Under the pieces are notes generated by a model. The model was not told where the DNA came from and searched no databases. It saw nothing but the letters and a program-made list of their open reading frames with translations. A stretch of 64,000 nt of DNA from Nyssa sinensis. Lineage: Eukaryota; Streptophyta; Magnoliopsida; Cornales; Nyssaceae. Every line of letters begins with the position of its first letter. Position 1 is the stretch's first letter. Made by a program: the position numbers and the translations under genes. The stretch lies in contig CM018051.1 in NCBI GenBank assembly GCA_008638375.1, positions 31,752,740 to 31,816,739 of the forward strand. The letters are read 5' to 3'. Below, in pieces: positions 23,901 through 36,599 of this stretch.

Positions 23901-24071
23901 TGATATGTCATAAAGTGACAGACCAACCTCCACTTAACACGTGTACCTATAGAATAGCCGAAGGTCATCCATTCAGAGCAGGCCTGAGCACAAGGCCTCT
24001 GGTCTCTTTTCTTTGAGTGTTCGGCAGGCGTAGTAGAATAGAGCTCCTTGGATCGAAAAAGTGCAGTATCA
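23901..24071 (+). repeat. Tat-type LTR, internally deleted
   Basis: It starts TGATATGTCATAAAG and ends GTGCAGTATCA. Compared with the LTR at 24179-24743 it lacks the central part: GAGCACAAGGCCT is joined directly to the CTGGTCTCTTTTC end. Confidence 0.75.
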
Positions 24072-24074
24072 GTT

Positions 24075-24092
24075 TGGCGCCGTCTGTGAGAA
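24075..24092 (+). promoter_or_regulatory. Primer binding site of Tat-type element
   Basis: TGGCGCCGTCTGTGAGAA follows the LTR by three bases and matches the usual form of this site in plant Gypsy elements. It runs straight into sequence normally found upstream of the polypurine tract (AAATGAAAAGACAAGACGC, also at 23815). Confidence 0.7.
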
Positions 24093-24178
24093 ATGAAAAG
24101 ACAAGACGCATGGAATTATGGAAACCCTAAGCCCTAGTTACGCGTATTGCTAAACTAAGGCTCCGGGGGGGGAGTAGC

Positions 24179-24743
24179 TGATATGCCATAAAGTGACAAA
24201 CCAACCTCCACATGACACATGTACCTACTAAACAGTCGAAGGTCGTCCATTCAGAGCAGGTCTGAGCACAAAGCCTTCAGTGCTTATGGATCGGAAGATC
24301 GTACAGCCCTCAGACCCATTCCCAGCTCGGAAGGCACCGAACTTATTCAGAAAAGGGTTCAGAACTCGTCACCACCTTAAGCACCCTATCGAGCTAAAGA
24401 TAAAAAAACAGTATCCAACAAGGAAACTGCCACTTATAAATATCGTTCAAGCGCAGTATCCAACATGGTAACTGCCATTCTTTGGTGATCAAATCCCTAC
24501 TTTCACGACTCCAAATCCTAATCAACTTAGGAAATCTACAGCTTATAAATAAAGTCCAAAGGTACGCCTTTTATTCTTATGCTCTATCAATTACGATTCC
24601 TTTCAGTCGTTCATTACAGTTTTTCTGACTTTATCATCGGAGTGACTACCACCAGAGCCAACCCGGCGGTCCTCTGGTATCTTTTCTTTGAGTGTTCGGC
24701 AGGCGTAGAGGAACGGAGCTCCTTGGATCGAAAAAGTGCAGCA
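24179..24743 (+). repeat. Tat-type LTR (565 bp)
   Basis: It starts TGATATGCCATAAAG and ends AAAAAGTGCAGCA. With 23901-24071 it forms LTR, primer site, about 85 bp, purine tract, LTR: an element whose interior is almost wholly deleted. Confidence 0.75.
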
Positions 24744-25989
24744 TTATGAATAAAATATTAATTGCAAACATATATATATATATATACATATAAACACAAA
24801 CTGCCCATCATTCCGAACAAGATTTCATGTCTAAAGGTACTGAATGTACACTCAATAACCAATGTCATGTACAAACATCGCCAATTGAAGGGAAAATCAT
24901 CCTAAAATTACATTTGGGTCTTCTTTCATCCGTATCTAAAAAATCAATATCCATATCACACAAACCGCCCATCATTCCGAACGGTAATTTTTCTTTCATC
25001 CGGATAAAAAAATTTGTGACATGGGACTTCTTTGTTACACACACATTTGTATTTCGCTTCTATTTTCACCATACATAAATCAACTCAGTATCACCACACA
25101 ACCACCTGCAGTCATTTCCACTTTATTCAATCACAAAAACCACCATCTCCCCCATTGGCATTATCACTACAATCAATCTCTCAAAAATATTTCAAAAGGA
25201 AATTGGGTGGTATGACAGAGTAAAAAAGAGAAATCAAAGGCACACAAGAGCTTTAGAAGGAGAAATCATTTGCTAGATGTTCAAGGCTTCATTATTCATC
25301 TTCATTGTCAAATCCACGTAGCTATATCCAAATCCAGTTCGTAATTTCCATTCTAATTGAAATTTTATTTTGCATTAATCAACAGAGGGGACAAAGATAT
25401 CGAAGCAGAAGGTGGAAGTGATGCGCAATGCCCTTCGTTTTTTCTGACGGTGTTGGCTATAGCACTAGCGGCGGTGACTCGCGACGACCCTCGTTCTTGC
25501 CGACGGTGGTGACTTTGGCACTAGCGGCGGTGATGCGCGATGACCCTGGTTTTTGTCGATAATGGCCTGGTTTTTTGCCGATGGTGGTGGTTATGGTGCT
25601 AGTGATGGTGACGCGCGATGGCCTGATTTTTGCCAATGGTGGTTCCGGGTAAAGAAATTGAGAGATGAAGTGGGATAGACAGTGATACAGTTTGTTGGGT
25701 CCTCCCGTGGAGAGGTTAGAGGACTGAGGTCTTTGAAGAAAATCTAAATCCCTAAGAGAGATTTTCAATGATATACACAAGACAGAAAGGGCTTTTATTT
25801 TTTTCATTAAATAATAATATTAAAATAGAATGGTAAATTAGTAATTCAATTAATTCGGTTAACGCCGTTTGAGTGACAAGACTTACATGCGAGACAGTAT
25901 TATTTTAGAAATTATAGAAGTACTGTCTGCAATTATCAAATATCATAAAAGATGTAACTGTAATTATCTCATTTTCATAATATATAAGC
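24744..25989. other. Unassigned sequence
   Basis: No ORF or TE domain is recognised. There is a short (TA)n run at 24772-24785, a direct repeat of GCCCATCATTCCGAAC near 24803 and 24968, and a GC-richer block at 25455-25650. That block holds about three copies of a 60-90 bp repeat around 'CACTAGCGGCGGTGA-GCGCGATGACCCT'. It lies between the Tat LTR and the first recognisable LTR-F sequence, whose left edge I cannot place exactly. Confidence 0.4.
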
Positions 25990-26413
25990 TAAGGTTATCT
26001 AATACACGTAATCCCCTGAAGTAGGACATTGGCTAACCCCACAATTTCAATATCATGATATGACCTTACGTGGCATTTGAACTTTATTTGGGCTTTGTAA
26101 TATATTAGGGGTATTTTGATAATTTTATATTTTATAGTGGGATTACCCCGGAGTCCCCAGATGTCCAATTCGACATTTTTATTGTGTCCGGAACGTCCAA
26201 AAATGTTAAGATAGCCTCTTCGAGATCTCAATTTAGACTTTACTTGCTTTATTTAGGGCCCAATGGTAAAATAATCATTTTACCCTATTTATAAAATAAT
26301 TTAATTAATTATTAAATTATTTTTTAGGAGTTTATTTGAATTAAATTCTCAAAAGTTGGGCCAGAACAGAATTACTCAGAGTTTTGGGCCAAACGATAAA
26401 TTAGAAAAGTTAT
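25990..26413 (-). mobile_element. LTR F remnant, left part
   Basis: In plus direction it resembles 56640-56950 of the TekA LTR: a GGGGTATTTTG-type module near 26108, an AATTTAATTAATT stretch and 'AAAAGTTGGGCC'. It is therefore part of a minus-oriented LTR. Insertion of solo LTR E interrupts it at 26413; GTTAT at 26409-26413 is the target duplication. Confidence 0.55.
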
Positions 26414-26847
26414 TGTAGAGATTTGAAAAATGAGGAAAATTTTTTTCGTTTTGCCGGTAGAACATTTTGCATACACGGTTTTATCGGTAAAGCATATATG
26501 GGCATGATTTAACCGTTTGACATGTTTAGAGGCCTATTTGGAGTGTATTATAGAAGAGAAATATGCTTATAATATTGTGAGGTAACCGCTGTACGAATTT
26601 CAGCAAAAACGGAAACAGTTTCTGAAATTGGACAAAAAGGACACTCGGGTGACCTGGGTGGAAACGGCCAAAAACTGACCTCAAACGAAAATGTTTCCTT
26701 CTGAAAGTTTTCATTTAAAATAATTTTATAAACATTGGATAAAACGAAATTTCGAATTGAAGTGTTTAGTAATGCATTGTAGAGTAACGGTTTCTGGGCT
26801 CATTAAGGGCAAAATGGTCATTTGCCCTTAACCCTTTGGTCTCTCAC

Positions 26848-26856
26848 TATAAATAG
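26848..26856 (+). promoter_or_regulatory. TATA box of LTR E
   Basis: TATAAATAG lies about 434 bp inside the LTR and about 60 bp upstream of the (GA)n run. LTR C has an equivalent on the minus strand at 42522-42529. In LTR D the matching site reads CTAAATAC. Confidence 0.6.
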
Positions 26857-26912
26857 GACACTTAGACACACATTTATACAGAATTCATTCTGTATATGCA
26901 GCAGGTCACGTT

Positions 26913-26949
<37 letters not shown>

Positions 26950-27690
26950 CCCTAGATTCTTCAACTTTCAAGCTGCCGAAACACACCTTTCAAGCGGGAC
27001 TTTGGCCAAACTTCCTTCTGAGAAGTTGTTCGTCTCCATGAGTAATATATTCTCACCAAAAAATTTGGCAGTCCAGAAAACACAGCCACCACAGTTTAAG
27101 AAAAACTGATTTTAGGTATGGTTTCTTGCTAAGCTAGGAATAGATTTAGTTTTTCCTACCTTATTACATGTTCTTTGACTAGTTTTGATGTTTATTTCAT
27201 GGTAGGAAGTTATCTAAGAGGTGTTAATTTGAAGGACTTAGAGTTAGTAATTTGGGGCTTTATGTATTCTTTGGTTTATTTGATGTTTTGTTGTCATGAG
27301 AATGACTTATCTTGTCTTTGTATTTGATTGCTATATTTGATGTGTATTTATGTGATATTTACTTGACATCTTGGAAGGGAATTGGTTGTGTAATGTATTA
27401 GTCTTTTATGTGATGTTAGTGACTTTGTGAAATTCATTGTGGTTGGTGAAATGGTGACATTGTGGCTTGAAAAATCTGTTAAGGTGTGTGGTTATAACCT
27501 ATGTTATGTGAAGCATGGTATGGAAATTTAAAGTTGTGAATCATGTGGGGTTTAAAGGCATGACTTGAAAATGCACTCCATGAGTTTGATCATTTGTCAC
27601 ATTGAATTTGCATGATGAAATCATGGCATCTTGGCATAGTGTGATTCCTTGGAAGCATAGTGTGAGTTGAGCACTTGGTGCTGTACATAC

Positions 27691-27966
27691 TCGGTTACTC
27701 ATGTCCGTCGGGGAAGGTCCGTAAAATAAGACATATTCAGTTACTCATGTCCGTCGGGGAAGATCTGTAAAATGAGACATATTCGGTTACTCATGTCTGT
27801 CGGGGAAGGTCCGTAAAATGACACATACTAGGTTACTCATGTCCGTCGGGGAAGGTCCGTAAAACGAGACATATTCGGTTACTCATGTTCGTCGGGGAAG
27901 GTCCGAAAAATGAGACATACGAGGCGGTACTCATGCCAGCGGGGAAGGACCGTATCATGAGACATG
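27691..27966 (+). repeat. 46-bp tandem repeat, 6 copies
   Basis: Units around GGTTACTCATGTCCGTCGGG and GGTCCGTAAAATGAGACAT. The TekA LTR has only about two related units (inverse, 55740-55850), so the array has expanded in LTR E. Confidence 0.85.
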
Positions 27967-29671
27967 GGTGTGGCATAGAGTTTGCATGTGTGAGTCATGC
28001 ATAGTGTGTTTTCATTGCATTAAACAATGGGAAGGGAAATTATATCTTGAAATTGTACACTTGCACACGTCACATCCTAAATTTGTTGCTAGTATTAGTG
28101 AGTTATCATACCAACAGTTGAGCTGACCCATTCGTGGGCAATATATATTTTAGATGAGACACTAGCTGCTTGAGACTTCCTTGAGTGTTGAAGAAAAAGG
28201 AAGGGAATGGATTTTGTGGAAGATTTGGCCCTTGGGGGCATGTTTTGAATGTATGGGCATAAGCCCAATTTGTTGTTTGTACTTTTGAGAAATGTATGGA
28301 CTTGAGCAAATTATAACTTTAGGCCCTGGGCCATTTTGAAAATGTATGAGATGGAACTCAAATGAATGCATGATGTTTTATTTAAATGTGTACTAGAGGC
28401 TACTTGATATTTGGGAGTTAAATGTGTATTATATGGATGTGTTGGAAATGGAGGATGTAGGTTTAATTTGATGGATTTGTGGCCACTGAATGAGGGTGGA
28501 TTGTTGATGAATTTATGTTCATATATCTTATGAAAATTAGGTGGGAAAACACTTAAAGAAACAAAAGAAACTATGTCCAAATTTTGGTAAATTAAAGTGA
28601 GAAATTAAGCATGTAAAACGCCCATGAAAATGAATGAGAAGAATGCGTAAAATGAGGGCTTAGAAGCAAGGGAATTTGGGCTGAAAATGGGTGAAAAAGG
28701 GGCTTGAAGAACTTGAAAGAAAATTCAAAAATTGGAAAAATTGGTTGCAGCCATGAACAGTAGCTTGAAAAATATCAGAAACTGCCCTCTGTGCTATAGT
28801 ACCTTGAACAATGCAGGAACTAGCCCCAACCGCCGCAGCCCGCGCACGCGTGCCTGCATGCCGCGCGTCCTGCGCCCCATGCCGCACGCCTGCCGCGCGC
28901 CTGTTGCTGCCCATGCGTGCGCCCACTGCTGCCTTGCATGTTGCCACCTGCTGTCCAACCCAGGGGCAGCCATTGTTTTGGCCATGTGATGACCTATCTT
29001 CCAAGAGTATTTTGAGGCCATTAAATCATAAGTTTGACCCAAACTTTTGAGTTCATTTTAGACCATTTTAGGCCATTATATAAAGCCAAGTTGGGGCAAC
29101 TTATAGGACACTTTTTAGGCATAAATCAAGGCCATGTTTGGCCATTTACTTGGACCACTTTAGGTGAGATTTCTTGACCCATGTATGGACTATATCTTAG
29201 ACTATCTTTGGGGTCATTTGAGACATCATTTTAGGGAAGTTTTTTTGGAGATACTTTAAGGTTATTTTAAGGGTCATTTTTAAACATGATTTAAATTGTT
29301 TGGGGCGTTAATTGGAACAAGCATTTAGGTTTAATCTTGACCACTTCTTGGACTATACCTTAGGGTATTTTGAGCCCTTTTTGGCCAACCGTTATAGGGC
29401 ACTTTGAAAAAAGGTTTTGAGAACATTTTGAGAACCATTTTTAAATATGAATTAAAGTATTTGGGCATTAATTGAGAGGAGTACTTGAGCTATGTTGAGG
29501 AACGATTTTGAGTTATATTGAATGTCGAATCTTTACTTAAATTGTTGGGAGAAACTTGAGGAATGATGATGGAGATTTAAATTAAATTTATCGAATTGTC
29601 ACTTCTTTTCCTTTCTTTTGTTTCGTTCAGTCGCTCCTCGGGTTCATGGGAATCCGAGGTGTGACAGTTAT

Positions 29672-30550
29672 GGTTTTCTTATTTTTATTTAAACCCTTGA
29701 ACCAATGGGTTCACTAGTTCTAACCCTAGACCGTCCCAAGTGGCCTCTGAAACAGCCGGTTCAGGCTACTCCACTGAACCAGATTAACATGCTCCTACTA
29801 TCCTTCGTATCCACGGTTTGGTTAATCTTTATTCAGATTTCAATTTCTTATCTTTGTATCCAAACAATCCAAGTTTACATTTTAAAAACCAAACCCATGC
29901 GCCCAAAAGACGTAGTCCCATTTACCCAATTCACGTCTAGTTGGGTCCCGACCCAACCAGACCCGACCTAGAATCCAACCCGACAGGCCTAAATCAACCC
30001 GCCTTCTCCATGACTTTCCGGTCACCTTCTCTAGTGTATTCTCCGACACCAGTCGCCGGAACTGTACATTTCTCTCTAGTTTTCCTATGGTTTTGACATC
30101 CATTTTTGACACTTTTTATACCAAATTGATTCTAGGAACCTTAATAAATCATTTGGAATTGTTTTAGACCTCAGACATTGCAATTTTTGACACCCATTCC
30201 TTTTTTTTCGGCCATGCACCGGTTCTAAAATGTTGGCTATAAAATGGTCATTTCTTGACCATTTTCTTTGATTCAAAGTGTTTTGGAATCCTCGAATGAT
30301 TTCCTACCTTTTCTCATTCACCAAACTAAGTTTAGATTCATTTTGAAGTTTTACCTATTTTAGGTCGTAAATTACAGAGTAATTTTTCTTGGTTTTCTTC
30401 AAATTTTTCTATTGATTTTGGGTTCCTAAACACATTCAAACCAATATGGAAGGGATTTGGACACTTACCTTGGCCTAATGCCCGACCTTGGAAGCTCTCC
30501 TTCTCCCTTCGTCTATAGCGAAATTGCACTAATACAACAGTATCCATTGG

Positions 30551-30585
<35 letters not shown>

Positions 30586-30776
30586 TACACACACACGGCC
30601 CTCTTGTTTTACTTAGAGTGGGTGCTCCTCACTAACAGTACAAACAACCTATATATATATATATTTATATACATGAATTTTTGTGGCTTCTTGAATGCCT
30701 CAGAATTTTCCTTTCTGTCAAACATTTTGGCTGGCTTTTGCTTTAGCTAGAAGCTTCATGAGTTTGCATAAATTGG

Positions 30777-30826
<50 letters not shown>

Positions 30827-30911
30827 ACAGCTTCCCATGTGGAAGCTTCTAGACTTCCTTCACACGCATATATATATATATTTATATCTATTTTATATAC
30901 ATGTATACATT

Positions 30912-30947
<36 letters not shown>

Positions 30948-31010
30948 CCATATATATGTGGGCATTTATGTATTTTCTAGATTTATATATATATATATAT
31001 ATTTTATAGA
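29672..31010 (-). mobile_element. LTR F remnant, right part
   Basis: It continues LTR F after solo LTR E: 'AACCGGTTCA'-type sequence, a GC-richer gene-like part (29930-30110), then (TA)n and (CA)n runs at 30555-30582, 30779-30823 and 30910-31000. The layout parallels 57000-58300 of the TekA LTR. Its right edge is lost: the (TA)n run at about 31000 joins element leader sequence directly, so the end of the LTR and the coding interior were deleted. ORFs across the microsatellites are not genes. Confidence 0.5.
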
Positions 31011-31300
31011 TAACATAGTCATAGTACTATAACCCATGAATATCGCTTACTAACCTAGCATACATATATAAAATCAACAAGCCACAATCAACAGCTAACA
31101 CGTAGCCTACCACATAAGCATGCAAGTATGCAATCCATCCCAACAACACACATATACATATGGGAACAAAACCGACTAGGTATATAACTAGGTCCACGGC
31201 CTATCTCATCAATAACTAGGCATACGAACTACCATATAGATAACTAGGTGCACAACCTGTCTCATAAATAACTAGGCATACGGCCTATCCCATAAAACAT

Positions 31301-32941
31301 TGGAAGCGTGTCGTTAACACTCCAAAAATAAATTAACCTTACTTATTAACACAATAAACACAGTAGCTAGCTGAGTAAGGGTCGATCCCACAGAGAGTGT
31401 CCACAATTTATTTTTTATTTATTTCGACTAATTCTAAACTAAGATCCAATTAATAGCAAAACAATAAATGGGGGGGTTGGAATTTTGATCAAACTAATTA
31501 TGAATGAAAATTAAATTAATAACAAAAATCAATAAATTAAAACTTCAGTTCTTCGGTTCAATCTCACCCTCACAGTTAATGGAATAATCAATCAATTATA
31601 ACATTATTCTACCCTTCAATGAATCTAATAATCCTAGGTAACAACAAGCTTTGCTACCCGAAATTCCCCTTAATTCCTCACTAATGAAACAAGCTCTCCA
31701 TTAGATTCTAACCATTATACAATTTAGAACAAGCTTTCTAAATTTAATATAATGGCAGCATTAATATCTAGGAAATTAGATTATTCTAAGAAACAATCAC
31801 ACAAGCTCGGACTGTTTAACTTAGGTCATGATAATCATAGCAATACACAAAAGCTTGTCCACAATCATCTACCACTATTTGCCACAATTGATAGGAAACA
31901 TATCAATTACGTAATATACTTCCTGAATTTAGCAATTGATAATAATCTGATCAATCTAACAGGCCTAATTAAATCAATCAAACTAAATATCAATAAAACA
32001 ATTTAAACAGATTACCATGAACAGACTAAGAGAAGGAAGAAATAATGTTATTGAATTGATTCAACGATTAAACTGTAATGAGGGTTCGAAATCCCCTAGA
32101 ACTGAATTAAAAATCTAGCCTAACATACTTGAATAAGAAAACAAAACTAATAAATTAATTTTTTCTCTCCCTTTTTTTGCCGCTCGGCTCCTGGCTTCTT
32201 TAGTTTTTCTGTGCCGCACGAACTCCACCTCTGTTCTGTATTTTTTTTTTCACGCCGCCCGACCTCCCCTTTTTTATACTCGTCAAGCCCTAGGCACCTC
32301 CCACAATGAAAGCCCAACGCTAGACTTTCTTCCTCTCCCACGCAGCTGCTTCCACGCCTGGAATGCAAGCCTAGCCCATGAAAGATGCACCCCACTGCTA
32401 GAACTAATTTTCTGAAATTATCAGCATTGCTGAAATTTACAATCTATTTTTTCATCTGAAAATTACTGAATCTTGATTTAGGTTCTTCACAAAAGTTGTA
32501 TCCCTCGAAGAGTAGATAATTTTAGAATTTTGAATCACCTGATTTGGATTACGGAAACTTAAGTTATGGCCCGTTGAAGTTGGCTGGTCGGACAGAAATT
32601 CAGCTGCGCAGAACAGTTTTCCAGGCCTGTTTTCGAAACAATGTTTGGAGGCTCAAACGAACTCAAATTTTTGTAAACCAAACCTTTTTGAAAAGCCCAA
32701 GATGCTCTTTAAAAATTCCATGAAGACCACTTCCTCATTCTCGAATTCTAGCACAATCCAAATCTCAAGTGAAGCTTCATAGGTAACATCTATCCAAAAG
32801 CCAAAAATTGCACAAAATTATTCTTTTACCATCAATGCTTTCCTAATTCAATAAATAAATTAATAACCTCACTAAAATAGAAAATATACCACAAAACTAA
32901 ATATAAAGGACTTAAAAATACTGAATATTATGCTCCTATCA
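31301..32941 (-). mobile_element. Solo LTR, Athila/Tat-like (1641 bp)
   Basis: On the minus strand it starts TGATAGGAGCATAATATTC and ends CACGCTTCCA. It is flanked by AACAT (31296-31300 and 32942-32946). Near its 3' end is GTGGGATCGACCCTTACTC, related to the end of the Athila LTR at 3946. No internal region is present. The short ORFs at 31752-32006 and 32147-32395 have no recognisable domain. Confidence 0.88.
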
Positions 32942-33855
32942 AACATACGGTCAATCACGTAGACATGAGTTTCTAATCTTAGTCAACCATTATATCAAAC
33001 AATCACATACTCCCAGTCAATCAGAAAAATCAAGTATAGTGCATACCCGTGCACACCAATGCAACACGTGCACATAAAACATACCACCCAAACTAGCCCA
33101 AATAACTTAAGGTCTAAACTTCTTCCATTGTTACAAGGCATTAGATCCTAAATCCTACGTCAATCGGGGCTACCAAGGTTGATAGAGGTTCGAGAAGTAA
33201 AGGTCGCCCTCTCCCTCAACCTACTCTACCTCAACCCAGTGTTTTGGATGGCATCCTATATTAGTAACAAGTATTATTTCAAAATTCAGATTTTTCTCAT
33301 CTAATGTGTTTCACATCCTATGGCATTCTTCAATAATGCTACTTGCTATCATAAAGGCAAAACAAGTATCATCTATCACACATGTAAACCTATACCAAAT
33401 CACATACGGTCATGCCAAGTTATCAAGCAAACATGCATCATAGCATAATGTACATCACATATTATGTCATCACATACCAAGTCATCACACACGGTTATGC
33501 CAATATACACATTACACATATCGTGCATCTCACTGTACCAAATCATATAATCATGCCTCATAGTATAATATCAACTAACACATAATCACACAAATCATGC
33601 TTCAAGTATAGATAATCACATCACACACAATGTCTTATCACATGCCACTAATAGTTCATACTAAGTCACAGGCTTTCCTCAAGGGTCCCATGGTGTTCAA
33701 CAACACCTATCATTGCCAAATATTCTCAAACTAGAACTCTAATACCAAGCTGTCAAAATCTACACATTTCACAAGGTTTACACAAATTTCATATCATGCA
33801 TCATAGTCCCATTGTGTTCAACAACACCCCACGATCCCTAAGTATTCGAACCTAT

Positions 33856-33867
33856 GCTCTGATACCA
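33856..33867 (-). promoter_or_regulatory. Primer binding site, initiator tRNA-Met
   Basis: On the minus strand TGGTATCAGAGC follows the LTR end (GGGGCGTGACA) after three bases. This is the classic initiator-Met site. Confidence 0.9.
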
Positions 33868-33870
33868 CGT

Positions 33871-35577
33871 TGTCACGCCCCGAATTTCTACAAACCCGGG
33901 GAGTGAGTGAAATGAAAAGAGAAAAGTAAATGAAAGGTCATAAGATAGATTTAATTAATTATTCATTCATTTTTCTCACGTTTCCCCAAAATAAAAATGA
34001 AAAATCAAACACAAGGCTTACCCCATGATGGGTTACCAATGGTAGTCACAAATCACCCCAACCAATGGTCAAAAATAATCTAAGGCTTGTTCAAGTATGG
34101 CCTCCAAGATCACCCCAAAAATGTCACTAAATAAGTCTTGGAACAATGGCCCAAATGGGTCCTAAAAAGCCCTAAAGCATAGGCCAAGAATTGGTCAAAA
34201 AGCCTACCAAAAATTAGTCCAAGTAAGTGGCCAAACATGGCCCATAAGTGTGGTCAGATATAGCCCAATAGGATGACCAAACATGACCCCAAGGGTGACT
34301 AAAAGTGACCCAAGGATTGACCAAACATGGCCCAATAAGGTGCCCAAATATGGCCCAAAAAGGTGGCCAAATATGGCTCAAAAAGGTGGCCAAGAGGTAA
34401 GGTCAAAAGAGCAAGGAGTTAGGTGCAAAGGGCTGCCAAGCAGCAAGTAGCAAGCAGGCCACACGCATGGCCGTGGGGGGCGCAGGGCAGGCTGCAACGC
34501 GTGGTAGACAGGATGGTAAGCACAACCAGTGCGCGTGAGCGTAGGCGCGCGGTTGGGCGGCTGGGGCTGTTACTATAGCAACAAAGAGCTATTTTCTGAT
34601 TTTCTACATTTTTTACTGTTCATGGCTGCAACCTTTTTTTTCTATTTCTGAATTTTTACTGTAGCGGTTGCAGCTAAATTTCTCTAGTTTTGTTCTATTT
34701 CCTCAAGGCTTTTAACTCTCCATTTTGAGCACTTTCCTCACCTATTTAAAAGGTGTTTTACACACTTAATTTCTTTCCCTTAATTTCACTAAAGTTTTGA
34801 CATAACTTCCTTTGTTTTCCAAGTCTTTTTCCAACCTAATACACATGATACATTTTATAATTACGGGTTTGCACATTCCACCCTCACTTGATGGTCACAA
34901 TCTCATTGAATTTAAATATGCATCATTAAATATATACAATTTATCACACCTACACATATGTTAGAACTTTAAAGGTCATATCATCATATTCATTACAACA
35001 TATAAGGTCTTTTCCATTCTTTTCATAATACACAAATCTTCTACAACATCATTTCATATGGTTTAGAGCTTATGCCCTTGTACAACATCAAAATATGCCC
35101 CAAGGGCCAAAAATCCTCTATGGTCCACCTCCCCCTTCATCCTTCAGGACTTCATCAAGTCTTCAAGTACTAGGAGACTCGTCTGTAATATGATATCCCA
35201 CGAATGGGTCAGCTCAACTGCTGGTATGACACAATGCTAATGCTAGGAACAAATTTAAGGCGTGGCATGTACAAGCGTACATTTATAACTACATGCCTTC
35301 TCATTTCATCAATGCAATGCAACAGCAATATGCATGACACACACATGCATCTCTATGTCCACCCATGTCTCACTTCACGATTCTTCCTCATTGGCATACA
35401 AGTACCAATATATGTCTCACTTCACGGTCTGGACCCTGTTGGCATGTGAGTACCAAATGGCCAATTTTGAGTTTTTCACCACAGGATCTACACCCTCATA
35501 ATGCATGGCACCAAGTGATCAACTCACGCCATGCCTCTAAGGATTCACACTACGCCAACATGCTTTGGTTTCATTCT
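33871..35577 (-). mobile_element. LTR C, left part (5' LTR of minus element)
   Basis: It starts (plus strand) TGTCACGCCCCGAATTTC and aligns with solo LTR D at 50276-51780. A GC-rich cassette lies at 34430-34570. The XL solo LTR splits it at 35578, and it resumes at 41784. Confidence 0.85.
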
Positions 35578-36599
35578 TGTCACATCCCGAACCCCACCCT
35601 ACACGGATGTCGAGGACGTGATGCTAGTCAGTCGCCACGCGACCAACCGAAGGCAATTTCTGAACTTTCCAGTGAATTGCACTCCGACTGTAGGGTCAGA
35701 TGCAGCGGAATTTAAAACTTTTTTTTTTGTCCAGGGAATGCAACTCATGTATCCACCGTAGGATATGTATCACACAGAGCAAGTCTAAAATCCAACAGCT
35801 AACAATTCTAACCTCAGAGCATATCTATAATCTGACATATAACAACAGAGCAGAACTATAATCTCTAGAGTACCGTTTAAATCCATGAGCCATGTCTATA
35901 TCTAGTACATATCAGTCAAGTCAGTCGTATTACATCACTCACCTGATTACACAGATTCAATCCTCAATAATCCAGTCTCCACTGATCAGTGCCATCAGAT
36001 CCAACAGATATCATTCCTGAAAAATGTTAGGGAATGGGGTGAGCTTCGAAAAGCCCAATGAGTAACACAGGTTCCCTGTCAAGGGTTTCAAAACCATTTC
36101 TTGTTTACAAAGCACAAGGGTAGTTCAGTTGTTTCTGAAATGGCAATTTTATAAATCTACTTTAAATGCAGTTTCAGTAGAATAAAACAGGACTGAACTA
36201 AACGGAACAACAAATTAGAGCAAACGGAACAGTGCATGATGCCAATATCAATAAGAGTATAGGCAATTAATTCAAGTATCAGAACAGATCAGTACTGGGC
36301 GGATCATAACAGGGCATAACAATAATATATCAGTTAGGCGCATAATCAAGCCTACTTATGCCAGACCGCTCATAATCAGAATGGTACCCAGAGTCAGACA
36401 CATCATAGCAGAACAAAATCAGATAGACCATAAAATGGAACAAGACAGACCGAACAAAATAATAGTAGGACGGGACAAAATCATGCCGCGTACAATACAG
36501 TATAAAAGTTCGCATTTAAAAACATGCTTCAGACAGTTTAACTTTTAAAACCGTACAGTGCATCAAAATACAGTATCTATGCAGTAACTTATAAACCAA

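Larger units (their letters stand above)
26414..29666 (+). mobile_element. Solo LTR E (3253 bp)
   Basis: It starts TGTAGAGATTTG, ends GGTGTGACA and is flanked by GTTAT (26409-26413 and 29667-29671). It aligns in inverse with LTR C and LTR D, and its 3' third with the left third of the TekA LTR. A TATA-like TATAAATAG (26848-26856) is followed by a (GA)n run (26916-26945). A 46-bp tandem repeat lies at 27691-27966 and a GC-rich cassette at 28830-28975. Ala/Arg-rich ORFs over the cassette are compositional. No internal retrotransposon region remains. Confidence 0.9.
31011..33870 (-). other. Leader of minus-strand Tekay-type element
   Basis: 31011-31300 and 32947-33870 match the leader of TekA at about 62395-63070. 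They include short repeats of 'ATAACTAGGCATACGGCCTATC' type (31175-31290). The region ends at a primer site and LTR C. A solo LTR (31301-32941) is inserted. No coding sequence is present. Confidence 0.7.

Noticed and set aside
28660..29050. Ala/Arg/His-rich proteins on both strands
   Set aside because: They arise from the GC-rich cassette of LTR E; there is no domain and no conservation at the same place in LTRs C and D.
30457..31009. Tyr/Ile-rich ORFs
   Set aside because: They consist mostly of (TA)n and (CA)n microsatellites.
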